10,026 nt of DNA, taken from the NCBI GenBank assembly GCA_021821565.1, contig JAKACI010000037.1, positions 1 to 10,026 on the forward strand. The letters are read 5' to 3'. The notes beneath the pieces are model-generated. The model was not told where the DNA came from. It saw only the letters and a list, made by a program, of their open reading frames with translations, and made no database searches. This stretch comes from a bacterium. GTDB taxonomy: Bacteria > SZUA-79 > Acidulodesulfobacterales > Acidulodesulfobacteraceae. Below are positions 1 through 6,105 of the stretch, in pieces (position 1 is the first letter of the stretch; each line of letters opens with the position of its first letter). The translations under genes and the position numbers were made by a program.

Positions 1-889
1 CTATAATCCTTTAAGATCAGACATTGCAATTTTATGTGTTCCCCCTAAAGTTATTTTAAAATTTTTATACGATAATAAAAATTTTCTTGCAAAATTCCCG
101 TTAATCACCGATATAGGAAGTATAAAAAAAGAAATTATATCGGCATCAAAAAAGAACAATTTGAAAAATTTTATAGGTTCCCATCCTATGTGCGGTTCAG
201 ATAAAAGCGGAGCGGAGAATGCCGATACTAATATGTTTCAAGGCAAAACTTGCATTGTAATAAATAAAAAATGCAATGATACGACAATTAACAGTAAAGA
301 CAATTTAAATAACTTAAATAAAACAGATTGTAATTGTATTGATAATTCAGTTAATTACGAAAAAATTACCTCAAACAATTACAGTAATGATTTAACGGAT
401 TCTGAAAAAATAGCCTCGAACGATTATGATAATAATTCAGTTTATGCAGAGAATATTTTATCAAACAATTATTATAGCGGTAATTCAGAGAGTATAGAAA
501 AAATATCATCATTTTGGAAAATATTAGGAATGGAAGTTATATATGCAGATGCCGATTTTCATGACTATATAGTAGGATATTCAAGCCATTTACCCCATGT
601 CGTTTCTTTTTGTTTAAGTAAAACCGTTCTTGATACCGCAAATGCAAACTTACCTTTAAATTCTTTAAAATACATATCTTCAGGTTTTAAAGACACGACA
701 AGAATTGCTTCTTCCTCTGAAAATATCTGGGCGGACATATTTTTATTAAATAAAAGCAATTTAATTTCATCATTAGATAGTTATATTGATAATATTAATA
801 AATTTAAAGTATTATTGGAAAACAACGACGGAGATACTCTTAAAATATTAATTGCCGAAATATCTAAACAAAGAAAAATGCTCGGTTAA
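1..889 (+). CDS. tyrA: Prephenate dehydrogenase (TyrA), 3' part; 5' end outside window
   Basis: TyrA oxidatively decarboxylates prephenate to 4-hydroxyphenylpyruvate with NAD+ (or acts on arogenate), in the cytosolic route to tyrosine. The frame is open from the first complete codon at position 2 to the stop at 887-889, so the start and the NAD-binding GxGxxG loop lie upstream. Visible family marks, in order: the end of the Rossmann domain (ILCVPP, then ITDIGSIK); the catalytic-His motif GSHPMCGSDKSG (His codon at 182); and the all-helical C-terminal domain with SHLPH and SGFKDTTRIAS. The internal TTG at 161 is not the true start, because conserved Rossmann sequence continues upstream of it. 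Oddities are Cys for the usual Ala in HPMAG and an Asn/Ser/Tyr-rich insertion of roughly 75 residues between FQGKTCIVI and the SFWKILGMEVI segment. Both domains around the insertion are well conserved, so the enzyme is probably functional. Identity is very secure; cofactor and substrate preference cannot be read. Confidence 0.95.
   Translation, partial: YNPLRSDIAILCVPPKVILKFLYDNKNFLAKFPLITDIGSIKKEIISASKKNNLKNFIGSHPMCGSDKSGAENADTNMFQGKTCIVINKKCNDTTINSKDNLNNLNKTDCNCIDNSVNYEKITSNNYSNDLTDSEKIASNDYDNNSVYAENILSNNYYSGNSESIEKISSFWKILGMEVIYADADFHDYIVGYSSHLPHVVSFCLSKTVLDTANANLPLNSLKYISSGFKDTTRIASSSENIWADIFLLNKSNLISSLDSYIDNINKFKVLLENNDGDTLKILIAEISKQRKMLG
359..514 (+). repeat. Degenerate ~45-bp in-frame tandem repeat inside tyrA
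   Basis: Units begin at 359, 404, 449 and 497. They encode EKITSNNYSNDLTDS, EKIASNDYDNNSVYA, ENILSNNYYSGNSESI and a partial EKISS. The first two units are 45 bp, the third is 48 bp, and the last is a stub running into the conserved SFW segment. All keep frame. The DNA copies have diverged more than the E-(K/N)-I-x-S-N-(N/D)-Y core they encode, suggesting an old minisatellite expansion that remains translated. It lies at the loop between the nucleotide-binding and helical domains of TyrA. Confidence 0.7.
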
Positions 890-930
890 TAATTTTCTAA
901 TAAATTTGTATTTTTCTTTTTAAAAAACTT

Positions 931-939
931 TGGTATAAT
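931..939 (+). promoter_or_regulatory. Extended -10 promoter for the 93-residue membrane protein gene
   Basis: TGGTATAAT is a perfect TGn-TATAAT extended -10 element in the gap after tyrA. No good -35 box is seen at 16-18 bp upstream, where the sequence is T-rich, but extended -10 promoters often do not need one. The expected transcription start near 946 would give a leader of about 40 bases before the ATG at 986. It suggests that the small gene is not expressed only by read-through from tyrA. Confidence 0.55.
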
Positions 940-985
940 AACACTATTAACACTATCAATTAATTTAATTTATGGGTAAAAGCCT

Positions 986-1267
986 ATGTCGGCAGTTATA
1001 GTTTTGCCGGATGCTTTGGTTAAAAATACAAACAAAGAAGAACAGAAAGAACTTGCCGAGTTTTTTGATAAACTTGCCAAATCTTCAAGCGAAGCCACTA
1101 TTTTAACTGCCGAAGAAAAGTTTGAAAAACGGTTAATTGAAGAAATATCCAAACTTCATATAAAAATTTCGGAAACCAGATCCGATATTGTTAAGTGGAT
1201 GTCTATATTCTGGGTTGGACAGATAGGCGTATTAGTAGCTATCTTGAGTCTGTTTTTTAAACATTAA
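986..1267 (+). CDS. Small coiled-coil protein with one C-terminal membrane helix (CCDC90/DUF1640-like)
   Basis: A 93-residue protein of unproven function. The N-terminal third is charged and hydrophilic. Residues about 38-70 are a heptad-like helix rich in Glu, Lys and Leu/Ile. Residues about 71-91 (WMSIFWVGQIGVLVAILSLFF) form one hydrophobic segment ending in Lys-His. This layout, including the K-W-M...F-W-V-G-Q entry into the membrane, matches many short bacterial proteins annotated as coiled-coil or DUF1640/CCDC90-like, named for the mitochondrial MCUR1/CCDC90 family. It is probably an oligomeric inner-membrane protein with its N-terminus in the cytosol; that topology is inference. The ATG at 986 has only a weak purine tract (GGGTAAAAG) upstream. 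It sits between tyrA and aroA, genes that are often adjacent, behind its own extended -10 promoter. No connection with aromatic synthesis is evident. Confidence 0.75.
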   Translation: MSAVIVLPDALVKNTNKEEQKELAEFFDKLAKSSSEATILTAEEKFEKRLIEEISKLHIKISETRSDIVKWMSIFWVGQIGVLVAILSLFFKH

Positions 1268-1441
1268 AGTTAGATTCCTAAAAACCGCAAGGGTACCGTC
1301 TTTGTCACAATATTGTATTATAGCATTTTTATGAAGCTAATTATTAAGTAATATTAATAAGTTATAAAATACAATAACCTGACTTTTAACTATAGAGACG
1401 TTTAAATTTAGATTTATATATTTTTATAGATTGAAACTGAC

Positions 1442-1453
1442 GGAGGCAGCTTG
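1442..1453 (+). promoter_or_regulatory. Shine-Dalgarno site fixing the TTG start of aroA
   Basis: GGAGG at 1442-1446 lies four bases before TTG at 1451-1453. The spacing is short but usable. No in-frame ATG lies nearby, and the N-terminal EPSP synthase strand begins soon after, so TTG is the best start. The 183-bp gap before it holds no convincing promoter or terminator. Confidence 0.65.
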
Positions 1454-2881
1454 ATTAAATTATCGGCAGATAAAAACAGCGTATTGATTAAAGGTTTAAA
1501 TAAACCGATAAAATCAGAAATAAATGTTCCGGGCGATAAATCAATTTCTCACAGAGCGGTAATGCTTGGTTCTATTGCAAGCGGAAATTCAATAATTTTT
1601 AATCTTTCTGTATCGCGAGATAACCTTGCTGCCGTCGCAGCGTTTAGAAAATTAGGCATTAGAATTGAGATGTTTGAAGAAAATAAAATTAAAATTCACG
1701 GCAACGGTCTATACGGACTTAAAGAACCGCAAAATATCATAAACACTTATAATTCCGGAACACTGACAAGGCTTATCGCAGGTATTTTAGCGGGAAACGA
1801 TTTTTTTTCGGTATTATCGGGAGATAAATATTTAAATTCACGACCTATGGCAAGAATAATAGATCCTTTATTGCTTATGGGGGCTAAAATTTTTGGCAGA
1901 AAAAATAATTATCCGCCTTTATCCATAATAGGCTCAAAATTAAATCCGATTTACTATGATATACCTATACCTAGCGCACAAGTAAAATCATGTTTAATTT
2001 TTGCAGGATTGTATGCCGGCGGCAACACTATAATTTATGAGAAAAACAAAACAAGGGACCACTCCGAAAGATTTTTATCGCTTCAAGATTATCCGTTTAC
2101 GGAAGAAGATACGGCTGACGGCGGAAATATAATAAATGTAAAAGGCGGCGGAGAGTTAAAGCCTTTTAATATTGAAATTCCAGGTGATTTTAGCAGCGCT
2201 GCCTTTTTTATTGCGCTGGGGCTTCTTTTAAAAGATTCCGAAATAACTATAAAAAATGTGCTTTTAAACGACAGAAGAGTCGGGCTTATTAATATTTTAA
2301 AGAAAATGAACGCAAATATAGAAATAATTGATTACAGAGAAGATTTTGAGAAAGTTGGAACGATTAAGGCGTCATATTCTAAACTATCGGCAATAAATAT
2401 AACCGAAGAAGATGTTCCCGATATGATTGATGAATTTCCTATATTTGCGGTAATAGCATCTTTTGCCGAAGGCATTACGACTGTTCATGGGGCTAAAGAA
2501 TTGCGTGTTAAAGAAACGGATAGAATAAAAGCTGTTGTGACTAATTTAAATAAATTCGGCATTAAATCCCAAGAATATGACGACGGCTTTGAAATTAACG
2601 GAAATCCTGATTATTCAGAGCAATTGTATAAGTTTAATAATTCTGAGCAGGAGTCTGCCCGTGTAAATAAGTCAAATAACTTTGACGGGTTAAGCAATTT
2701 AACCGAAAAAAAAGACGCCGGCAGCTTTTATATTAAATCTTACGGAGACCATAGAATAGCTATGTCTATGATAATTTTGGCTCTTTTATTGAAAAATAAA
2801 GAAACGGCAGTTAAGGATGTTAGATGTATAAATACCTCATTCCCCGGTTTTTTTGATATATTTAAAAAAATAACATTATAA
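1451..2881 (+). CDS. aroA: 3-phosphoshikimate 1-carboxyvinyltransferase (EPSP synthase)
   Basis: Transfers the enolpyruvyl group of PEP to shikimate-3-phosphate, the sixth step of the cytosolic shikimate pathway. Substrate-binding motifs are complete: VPGDKSISHR (Lys30, Ser31, Arg35), NSGT with Arg107 (residues 101-107), RPM (131-133), SAQVK (175-179), the catalytic pair in MIDEFPI (Asp327, Glu328), ELRVKETDR (Lys354, Glu355, Arg358) and DHRIAM (433-438). The pattern, including the terminal NTSFPGFFDIF, resembles class II enzymes such as CP4. However, Gly103 stands where CP4 has the Ala linked to glyphosate tolerance, so a sensitive enzyme is inferred. The protein has 476 residues against about 430 usual. 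The excess is largely an Asn/Ser/Glu-rich insertion at about 388-422, just before the last conserved block. It starts at TTG behind a GGAGG. Identity is certain and all key residues are present. Confidence 0.97.
   Translation: MIKLSADKNSVLIKGLNKPIKSEINVPGDKSISHRAVMLGSIASGNSIIFNLSVSRDNLAAVAAFRKLGIRIEMFEENKIKIHGNGLYGLKEPQNIINTYNSGTLTRLIAGILAGNDFFSVLSGDKYLNSRPMARIIDPLLLMGAKIFGRKNNYPPLSIIGSKLNPIYYDIPIPSAQVKSCLIFAGLYAGGNTIIYEKNKTRDHSERFLSLQDYPFTEEDTADGGNIINVKGGGELKPFNIEIPGDFSSAAFFIALGLLLKDSEITIKNVLLNDRRVGLINILKKMNANIEIIDYREDFEKVGTIKASYSKLSAINITEEDVPDMIDEFPIFAVIASFAEGITTVHGAKELRVKETDRIKAVVTNLNKFGIKSQEYDDGFEINGNPDYSEQLYKFNNSEQESARVNKSNNFDGLSNLTEKKDAGSFYIKSYGDHRIAMSMIILALLLKNKETAVKDVRCINTSFPGFFDIFKKITL
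2612..2716 (+). other. Low-complexity insertion within aroA
   Basis: Codons about 388-422 encode a hydrophilic stretch rich in Asn, Ser, Glu and Lys (for example SEQLYKFNNSEQESARVNKS). It falls between the last beta-alpha unit and the YGDHRIAM motif, where homologues normally have a tight turn. The frame is kept and both flanks are conserved, so it is probably a tolerated surface loop. Unlike the tyrA insertion, it has no clear internal repeat. Confidence 0.6.
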
Positions 2882-2899
2882 ATTATAATATATAATGTT
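2872..2899 (+). terminator. AT-only hairpin overlapping the aroA stop codon
   Basis: AACATTATA (2872-2880) and TATAATGTT (2891-2899) are perfect 9-bp inverted arms around a 10-base loop; the stop codon lies at the base of the left arm and the start of the loop. The stem has only one G:C pair and no U-tract follows, so it is a weak terminator at best. It could instead be an mRNA-end structure or chance in AT-rich DNA. Confidence 0.3.
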
Positions 2900-3135
2900 T
2901 GTGAAATATTATTTATTAATATTTGCTGCTATGTTTAATTTTGTTTTAGAAATATTGAAAACTGAAAAATTTTTTATAGTTATTTTGCATCAAGAGGATA
3001 TTATTTTTTAAAGCCTACATATAAAAAGATAATCAATAAAAAAAATAAGAGGGGCTATCTGATATTTCGTATAAGCCGTGATAGACTTAATTTTAATTTT
3101 AACAGAATAAAATATATTTAAAACTGTGTTAAACT
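2900..3135. other. Gene-poor AT-rich stretch between aroA and the accessory block
   Basis: Part of the 452-bp gap between aroA and the ATPase gene. I see no RNA gene, no insertion-sequence ends and no convincing CDS. A 38-codon frame from ATG 2895 to the stop at 3009-3011 starts with a hydrophobic run but lacks a ribosome site and resembles nothing I recognise. The slightly GC-richer patch around 3048-3085 encodes nothing recognisable in either direction. This is the stretch where cmk would be expected, and no trace of a cytidylate kinase P-loop is visible. Confidence 0.4.
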
Positions 3136-3255
3136 ATGATTAAAACATTAAAAGTTAAAAATTATAAGAGTTTAAGGGATGTAAAAATAAACTTTGGATA
3201 TAAAAAAAATATTAGAAGAAAAAGAATTAATGTCGTCGGATATATTGGTTTATAA
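3136..3255 (+). pseudogene. Truncated N-terminus of a second AAA/ABC-type ATPase
   Basis: The 39-codon frame from ATG 3136 to TAA 3253-3255 begins MIKTLKVKNYKSLRDVKINFG. This is the typical first strand-turn-strand of RecF/OLD/AAA_15-type ATPases (hydrophobic-K-hydrophobic-x-N-Y/F-K-S-hydrophobic-x-D). In intact relatives a short strand and the Walker A loop follow. Here INVVGYIGL leads straight to a stop, so the gene is cut about where GPNGSGKS should begin. It differs in sequence from the intact ATPase that starts at 3334, so it is not a simple duplication of it. I see no continuation in the other frames downstream. It is most likely a deletion remnant of an earlier ATPase gene at the same site; a short expressed peptide is less likely. 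Confidence 0.55.
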
Positions 3256-3270
3256 CTATTGTTCAAAAAG

Positions 3271-3279
3271 TGATATAAT
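3271..3279 (+). promoter_or_regulatory. Extended -10 promoter for the RloA-RloB pair
   Basis: TGATATAAT is a perfect TGn-TATAAT element 54 bases before the ATPase start. No -35 box stands at normal spacing; TTGTTC at 3259-3264 is too close. The expected start near 3286 gives a leader of about 48 bases. It is of the same type as the element at 931-939. The surrounding TA-rich runs contain further TATAAT-like matches, so the precise site is uncertain. Confidence 0.45.
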
Positions 3280-3333
3280 TATATAAATTATATATAATAT
3301 AAGCTTAACTAAATTTTAAATATTATTAATATT

Positions 3334-4581
3334 ATGATTATAGAATTCAGAGTTGCAAATTATCTTTCCATAAAAGATGAGCAAATTTTGAGTTTTGCTG
3401 CTTCTTCTGAACACGAATTGGAAGAAACGCATACTATAAAATTAGATAAATATAAAATAAAAATTTTAAGAACGGCTGCTATATTCGGACCAAACGCTTC
3501 AGGCAAAACCAATATGCTTAAGGCAATAAATTTTATGAAAAATTTCATTATTAATTCTGCCAAAAATAAACCAGGTGAAACAACTTACGCTGTTCCTTTT
3601 AAATTTACGGATGGAAAATATAATATTCTCACTAAGTTTGAAGCAACTTTTCTTTTAGACGACGACATTATGTACACGTACGGTTTTAAATTAGACGAAA
3701 AAAAAGTTTATGAAGAATGGCTATTTTATTATCCTAAAAAATATAAAAAGACGCTTTTTACAAGAAAAAACATGGAATACAAATTCAGCAGCGATTTTAG
3801 AGGAGAAAATAAATCTATTTCTAAAATGACTAGAGAAAATTCTTTATTTTTATCGGCTGCAGCAGATAAAAATAATAAAATAGCAATGAGCGTTTACGGC
3901 TGGTTTATGAATAATATTTTTAATTTTAATCAAACAGATATTATATCTAACGCACTTTTTCATAAAAATATTTTAGATTATTATAAAAAACAGAATACAA
4001 AAAATGAAGTTATAAAGTTATTAAACAATGCAGATTTAAATATTACCGATTTTACAATTAAAAGTAAAAAATTAGGAGAGGAGTTTGCACCGTTATTAAA
4101 TTTTCTAACAGGTCAAGGTATAACTATTAATAACAACAAAGAAGCAATTGATTTCAATAATGAGACCATAGATGAGTTAATATTTAAACATGATTATAAC
4201 GGGATTTCCGCTGAATTAAAAGAGATGGAAGAATCAAACGGAACGCAAAAATTATTTTATATACTGCCGGTTTTCATTGATTTCAAAGGCATTATATTGA
4301 TTGACGAAATTGAATCGTCTATGCATCCGTATGTAATCAATTCTTTACTGGATTATTTTTATAAGAATAATATCGCAACCCAACTTATTTTTACTTCTCA
4401 TAATACCGATCTTTTAAATACCGAATTATTCAGAAGAGATGAAATTTGGTTTACCGAAAAAGAAACATCGGGAAACACAATAATTTTTTCTTTAAATGAT
4501 ATAAAACCTAAACCAAGATTGGACGATAATATAAAAATGCGTTATCTTTACGGAAAATACGGTGCTATTCCTAACATATAA
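3334..4581 (+). CDS. RloA/AbiLi-like AAA-ABC family ATPase, probable phage defence
   Basis: A 415-residue ATPase of the AAA_15/AAA_21 (ABC-type head) group. Visible parts: N-terminal MIIEFRVANYLSIKDEQ; Walker A GPNASGKT (52-59); a middle insertion of about 230 residues; an ABC-signature-like SNGTQKL (301-307); Walker B IILIDE (320-325) with catalytic Glu325; and H-switch SH (His356). Length and layout match RloA/AbiLi-type proteins, which occur with an RloB partner, as does the gene 89 bases downstream. Known relatives in abortive infection (AbiL) and, more distantly, PARIS and OLD systems use such an ATPase as sensor or regulator of a Toprim-like effector; extension to this pair is inference. 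The start is secure because the family N-terminus begins at this ATG, yet there is no Shine-Dalgarno sequence. All nucleotide-binding motifs are intact, so it should hydrolyse ATP. No transposase or restriction-modification gene is nearby. Confidence 0.85.
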   Translation: MIIEFRVANYLSIKDEQILSFAASSEHELEETHTIKLDKYKIKILRTAAIFGPNASGKTNMLKAINFMKNFIINSAKNKPGETTYAVPFKFTDGKYNILTKFEATFLLDDDIMYTYGFKLDEKKVYEEWLFYYPKKYKKTLFTRKNMEYKFSSDFRGENKSISKMTRENSLFLSAAADKNNKIAMSVYGWFMNNIFNFNQTDIISNALFHKNILDYYKKQNTKNEVIKLLNNADLNITDFTIKSKKLGEEFAPLLNFLTGQGITINNNKEAIDFNNETIDELIFKHDYNGISAELKEMEESNGTQKLFYILPVFIDFKGIILIDEIESSMHPYVINSLLDYFYKNNIATQLIFTSHNTDLLNTELFRRDEIWFTEKETSGNTIIFSLNDIKPKPRLDDNIKMRYLYGKYGAIPNI

Positions 4582-4670
4582 TATATAACATATAACATAA
4601 TTTATTATAAAAGTTTAAAAGTATTAATTAAAAATAAGACATAAAATACTTAAATAATTAAATAATAAAG

Positions 4671-5324
4671 ATGAATAAATTTGCCAGAAACAACAACACG
4701 CATAAAAAATATGAAGAAAAAAAGGCTGTTTTAATAGTCGGTGAAGGAAAAAATACAGAAAAAATTTATTTTAACCAGTATAAAAAAAGTAAAAAATTTA
4801 ATAAAGTATCAATTACCGTGAAATCCGCAGGCAATACGACAGATGCGTCGGGGATAGTAAAATATGCATGTAATCTACAAGAACGCCATGATAAAGAAAT
4901 ATTTGAAAAAATATTTTGCGTTATTGATATGGACGTGACTGCTAAAGATAAAACAGTTGAAAATAATTTTACTAAAGCAAAAGTATTGGCTAAAAAATGC
5001 AAAATTGATTTAATTATTTCTATGCCATGTATAGAATTATGGTTTCTTTTGCACTTTAAATTTTATAACAAACCTGAAACAAATTGTAAAAATATAATAG
5101 ATGAATTAATGGAATTTGAAAAAAATTATAGTAAATCCGAATCTAATTTAGAAAAGATAGACTTTTATAATAAATACTCGGATAATTTAATTATAGCTAT
5201 TGATAATGCTAAGAAATTAGATTCAAAAAATAATTACAAATATAAGGAAGTATATCCTGTAACCTATATTTACAAAATAATAGAAGCTATTGAAAGATTT
5301 GAAAATACAAAAAAGAAAATTTAA
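4671..5324 (+). CDS. RloB/AbiLii-like protein, probable Toprim-type effector of the ATPase pair
   Basis: A 217-residue RloB-family (PF13707-type) protein. Diagnostic features are VGEGKNTEKIYF (23-34), with Glu25 in an EGxxTE context; the acidic pair in FCVIDMD (Asp86, Asp88); and SMPCIELWFLLHF (117-129), matching the family pattern N/S-P-x-hydrophobic-E-x-W-hydrophobic-L-H. The Glu early and D-x-D later follow the order of Toprim metal-binding motifs, so a metal-dependent nuclease role is plausible, but it is inferred. Its substrate (DNA, tRNA or other) cannot be read. The N-terminus is very basic (KFARNNNTHKKYEEKK), as is usual in RloB. It follows the ATPase by 89 bp of A/T-rich sequence with no terminator-like GC hairpin, so co-transcription is likely. 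The ribosome site before ATG 4671 is poor (AATAAAG). Family length is roughly 200 residues, so it is complete. Confidence 0.85.
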   Translation: MNKFARNNNTHKKYEEKKAVLIVGEGKNTEKIYFNQYKKSKKFNKVSITVKSAGNTTDASGIVKYACNLQERHDKEIFEKIFCVIDMDVTAKDKTVENNFTKAKVLAKKCKIDLIISMPCIELWFLLHFKFYNKPETNCKNIIDELMEFEKNYSKSESNLEKIDFYNKYSDNLIIAIDNAKKLDSKNNYKYKEVYPVTYIYKIIEAIERFENTKKKI

Positions 5325-5327
5325 AAA

Positions 5328-5444
5328 CTATTCAAAATCCATGGCTGATATTTCTTTCTCCATCATGTAATCATCTATATTGCTTCTTCGGAGATAATCA
5401 TTAATAAAACGGTTTACCGAATATTTTTCTAAAAAAAAGTTATT
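5328..5444 (-). pseudogene. Antitoxin-like C-terminal fragment on the minus strand
   Basis: Reading the minus strand from about 5444 down to the stop at 5330-5328 gives about 38 codons containing LEKYSVNRFINDYLRRSN and then IDDYMMEKEISAMDFE before TAG. The amphipathic helix with basic patch and the acidic tail look like the end of a small antitoxin or DNA-binding protein. Upstream the frame is closed by a stop at 5447-5445 after a T/A-rich junction, and no usable start precedes the recognisable part. It has more organised codon content than the surrounding AT-rich gap. I cannot assign a family. It is probably the remains of another toxin-antitoxin operon whose front end and partner have been lost. 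A programmed frameshift or a very short gene starting at one of the two adjacent Met codons is much less likely. Confidence 0.4.
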
Positions 5445-5476
5445 TATATTTTAGTTTAATGGTGACAGGGGAGCAT

Positions 5477-5505
5477 TTGAAAATTGTTGAAAAATATTAT
5501 ATATT
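5477..5505 (+). promoter_or_regulatory. Possible promoter of the toxin-antitoxin pair
   Basis: TTGAAA (5477-5482) and TATATT (5500-5505) are 17 bp apart, a fair sigma-70-type match. The predicted start near 5512 would fall on the Shine-Dalgarno sequence itself and leave an 11-base leader, which is suspiciously short. The true start may use another TA-rich hexamer nearby. Confidence 0.3.
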
Positions 5506-5522
5506 AATTTTAGGAGGCAGGT

Positions 5523-5756
5523 ATGTTATTACGGGATTATAGGGAAAAAATTACTTCAGATCCTAATATAATGATGGGGAAACCTATAATTAAAGGGACA
5601 CGCATAACAGTTGAACTTATATTAAGGAAGCTATCGGAAGATATGACCATTGAAGAGTTGCTTAAAGCTTATCCGCATCTTTCAAAGGAAGATATCCTTG
5701 CTGTTATTTCTTATTCTGCCGATGTAATTTCTATGGAGGAAATGATTGCATTTTAA
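5523..5756 (+). CDS. DUF433 antitoxin (VapB-like) of a toxin-antitoxin pair
   Basis: A 77-residue DUF433 protein. The body ITSDPNIMMGKPIIKGTRITVELIL (residues 10-34) is the family hallmark (I-x-x-dP-x-hydrophobic-x-G-KP-x-I-x-G-TRI-x-V). It is followed by the winged-helix-like part MTIEELLKAYPHLSKEDILAVISYSAD. Such proteins pair with DUF5615 PIN-like toxins; the mycobacterial VapBC45-type complex is a studied example. It should bind and neutralise the product of the next gene and probably bind its own promoter DNA. A strong AGGAGG (5512-5517) stands 5 bases before the ATG. Its last 11 bases overlap the toxin gene, the usual translational coupling that keeps antitoxin made first. It is full length, and its good ribosome site contrasts with the poor sites of the ATPase and RloB genes. 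Confidence 0.92.
   Translation: MLLRDYREKITSDPNIMMGKPIIKGTRITVELILRKLSEDMTIEELLKAYPHLSKEDILAVISYSADVISMEEMIAF
5735..5748 (+). promoter_or_regulatory. Internal Shine-Dalgarno and TTG start of the toxin gene
   Basis: GGAGG at 5735-5739, inside the antitoxin codons for MEEM, lies six bases before TTG at 5746-5748. This fixes TTG as the toxin start, giving MHFKILADEN, which matches the usual N-terminus of DUF5615 proteins. No ATG in this frame would retain the first conserved strand. Confidence 0.8.
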
Positions 5757-6105
5757 AATCCTCGCTGATGAAAACGTTGATTTCAGAATTGTTAGAAAAT
5801 TGACAGAAGCAGGTTTTGAAATCATTTCTGTTTTAAAATGCTGTTCTGGAATTTCGGATAAAGAAGTTTTAAAATTGGCAAAAAAACACAATGCTTTACT
5901 ATTAACCGAAGATAGCGACTTTGGGGAATGGATTTTTTCGCATAAAGAAAAAACTACGGGTGTTATATTTCTACGTTATAAACCTTTTGAGTATGAAAAT
6001 ATATCTAACTTATTGATAAAAATTATTAAGAAATATGATATAAAATTATATGACAAATTTACTACAATTACTACGAAAAAAATAAGAATTAGAGAAATAA
6101 CTTAA
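5746..6105 (+). CDS. DUF5615 PIN-like toxin (VapC-like ribonuclease)
   Basis: A 119-residue PIN-like protein of the DUF5615/Mut7-C group, expected to be a metal-dependent RNase held inactive by the DUF433 protein. Acidic residues at the typical positions are present: Asp8-Glu9 in ILADENVD, Asp38 and Glu40 in GISDKEVLKLA, and Asp56 and Asp58 in LLTEDSDFGEW. The late strand GVIFLRYKP and the C-terminal IRIREI are also family features. The active site appears intact, so the toxin is probably functional; the RNA target is unknown. It starts at TTG with a ribosome site inside the antitoxin gene (11-bp overlap). Its stop is only 7 bases before the essential ispH gene, so transcripts of the pair probably continue into ispH. 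Confidence 0.92.
   Translation: MHFKILADENVDFRIVRKLTEAGFEIISVLKCCSGISDKEVLKLAKKHNALLLTEDSDFGEWIFSHKEKTTGVIFLRYKPFEYENISNLLIKIIKKYDIKLYDKFTTITTKKIRIREIT

Noticed and set aside
565..759. Antisense open frame within tyrA
   Set aside because: It is opposite the conserved SHLPH and TTRIA region of tyrA, which explains the open frame.
1302..1321. TTGTCA followed by TATTAT upstream of aroA
   Set aside because: The spacer is only 8 bp, too short for a promoter; no better pair found in the 1268-1450 gap.
2895..3011. 38-codon + strand frame after aroA with a hydrophobic N-terminus
   Set aside because: No ribosome site, no recognisable family, overlaps the aroA-end palindrome, and its composition fits random AT-rich sequence.
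3030..3120. Frame encoding NKRGYLIFRISRDR, vaguely like an integrase N-terminus
   Set aside because: Too short, no start or ribosome site, and the resemblance is not specific.
4573..4600. Repeated ACATATA-type words after the ATPase stop
   Set aside because: Short imperfect A/T repetition, not distinguishable from the background composition.
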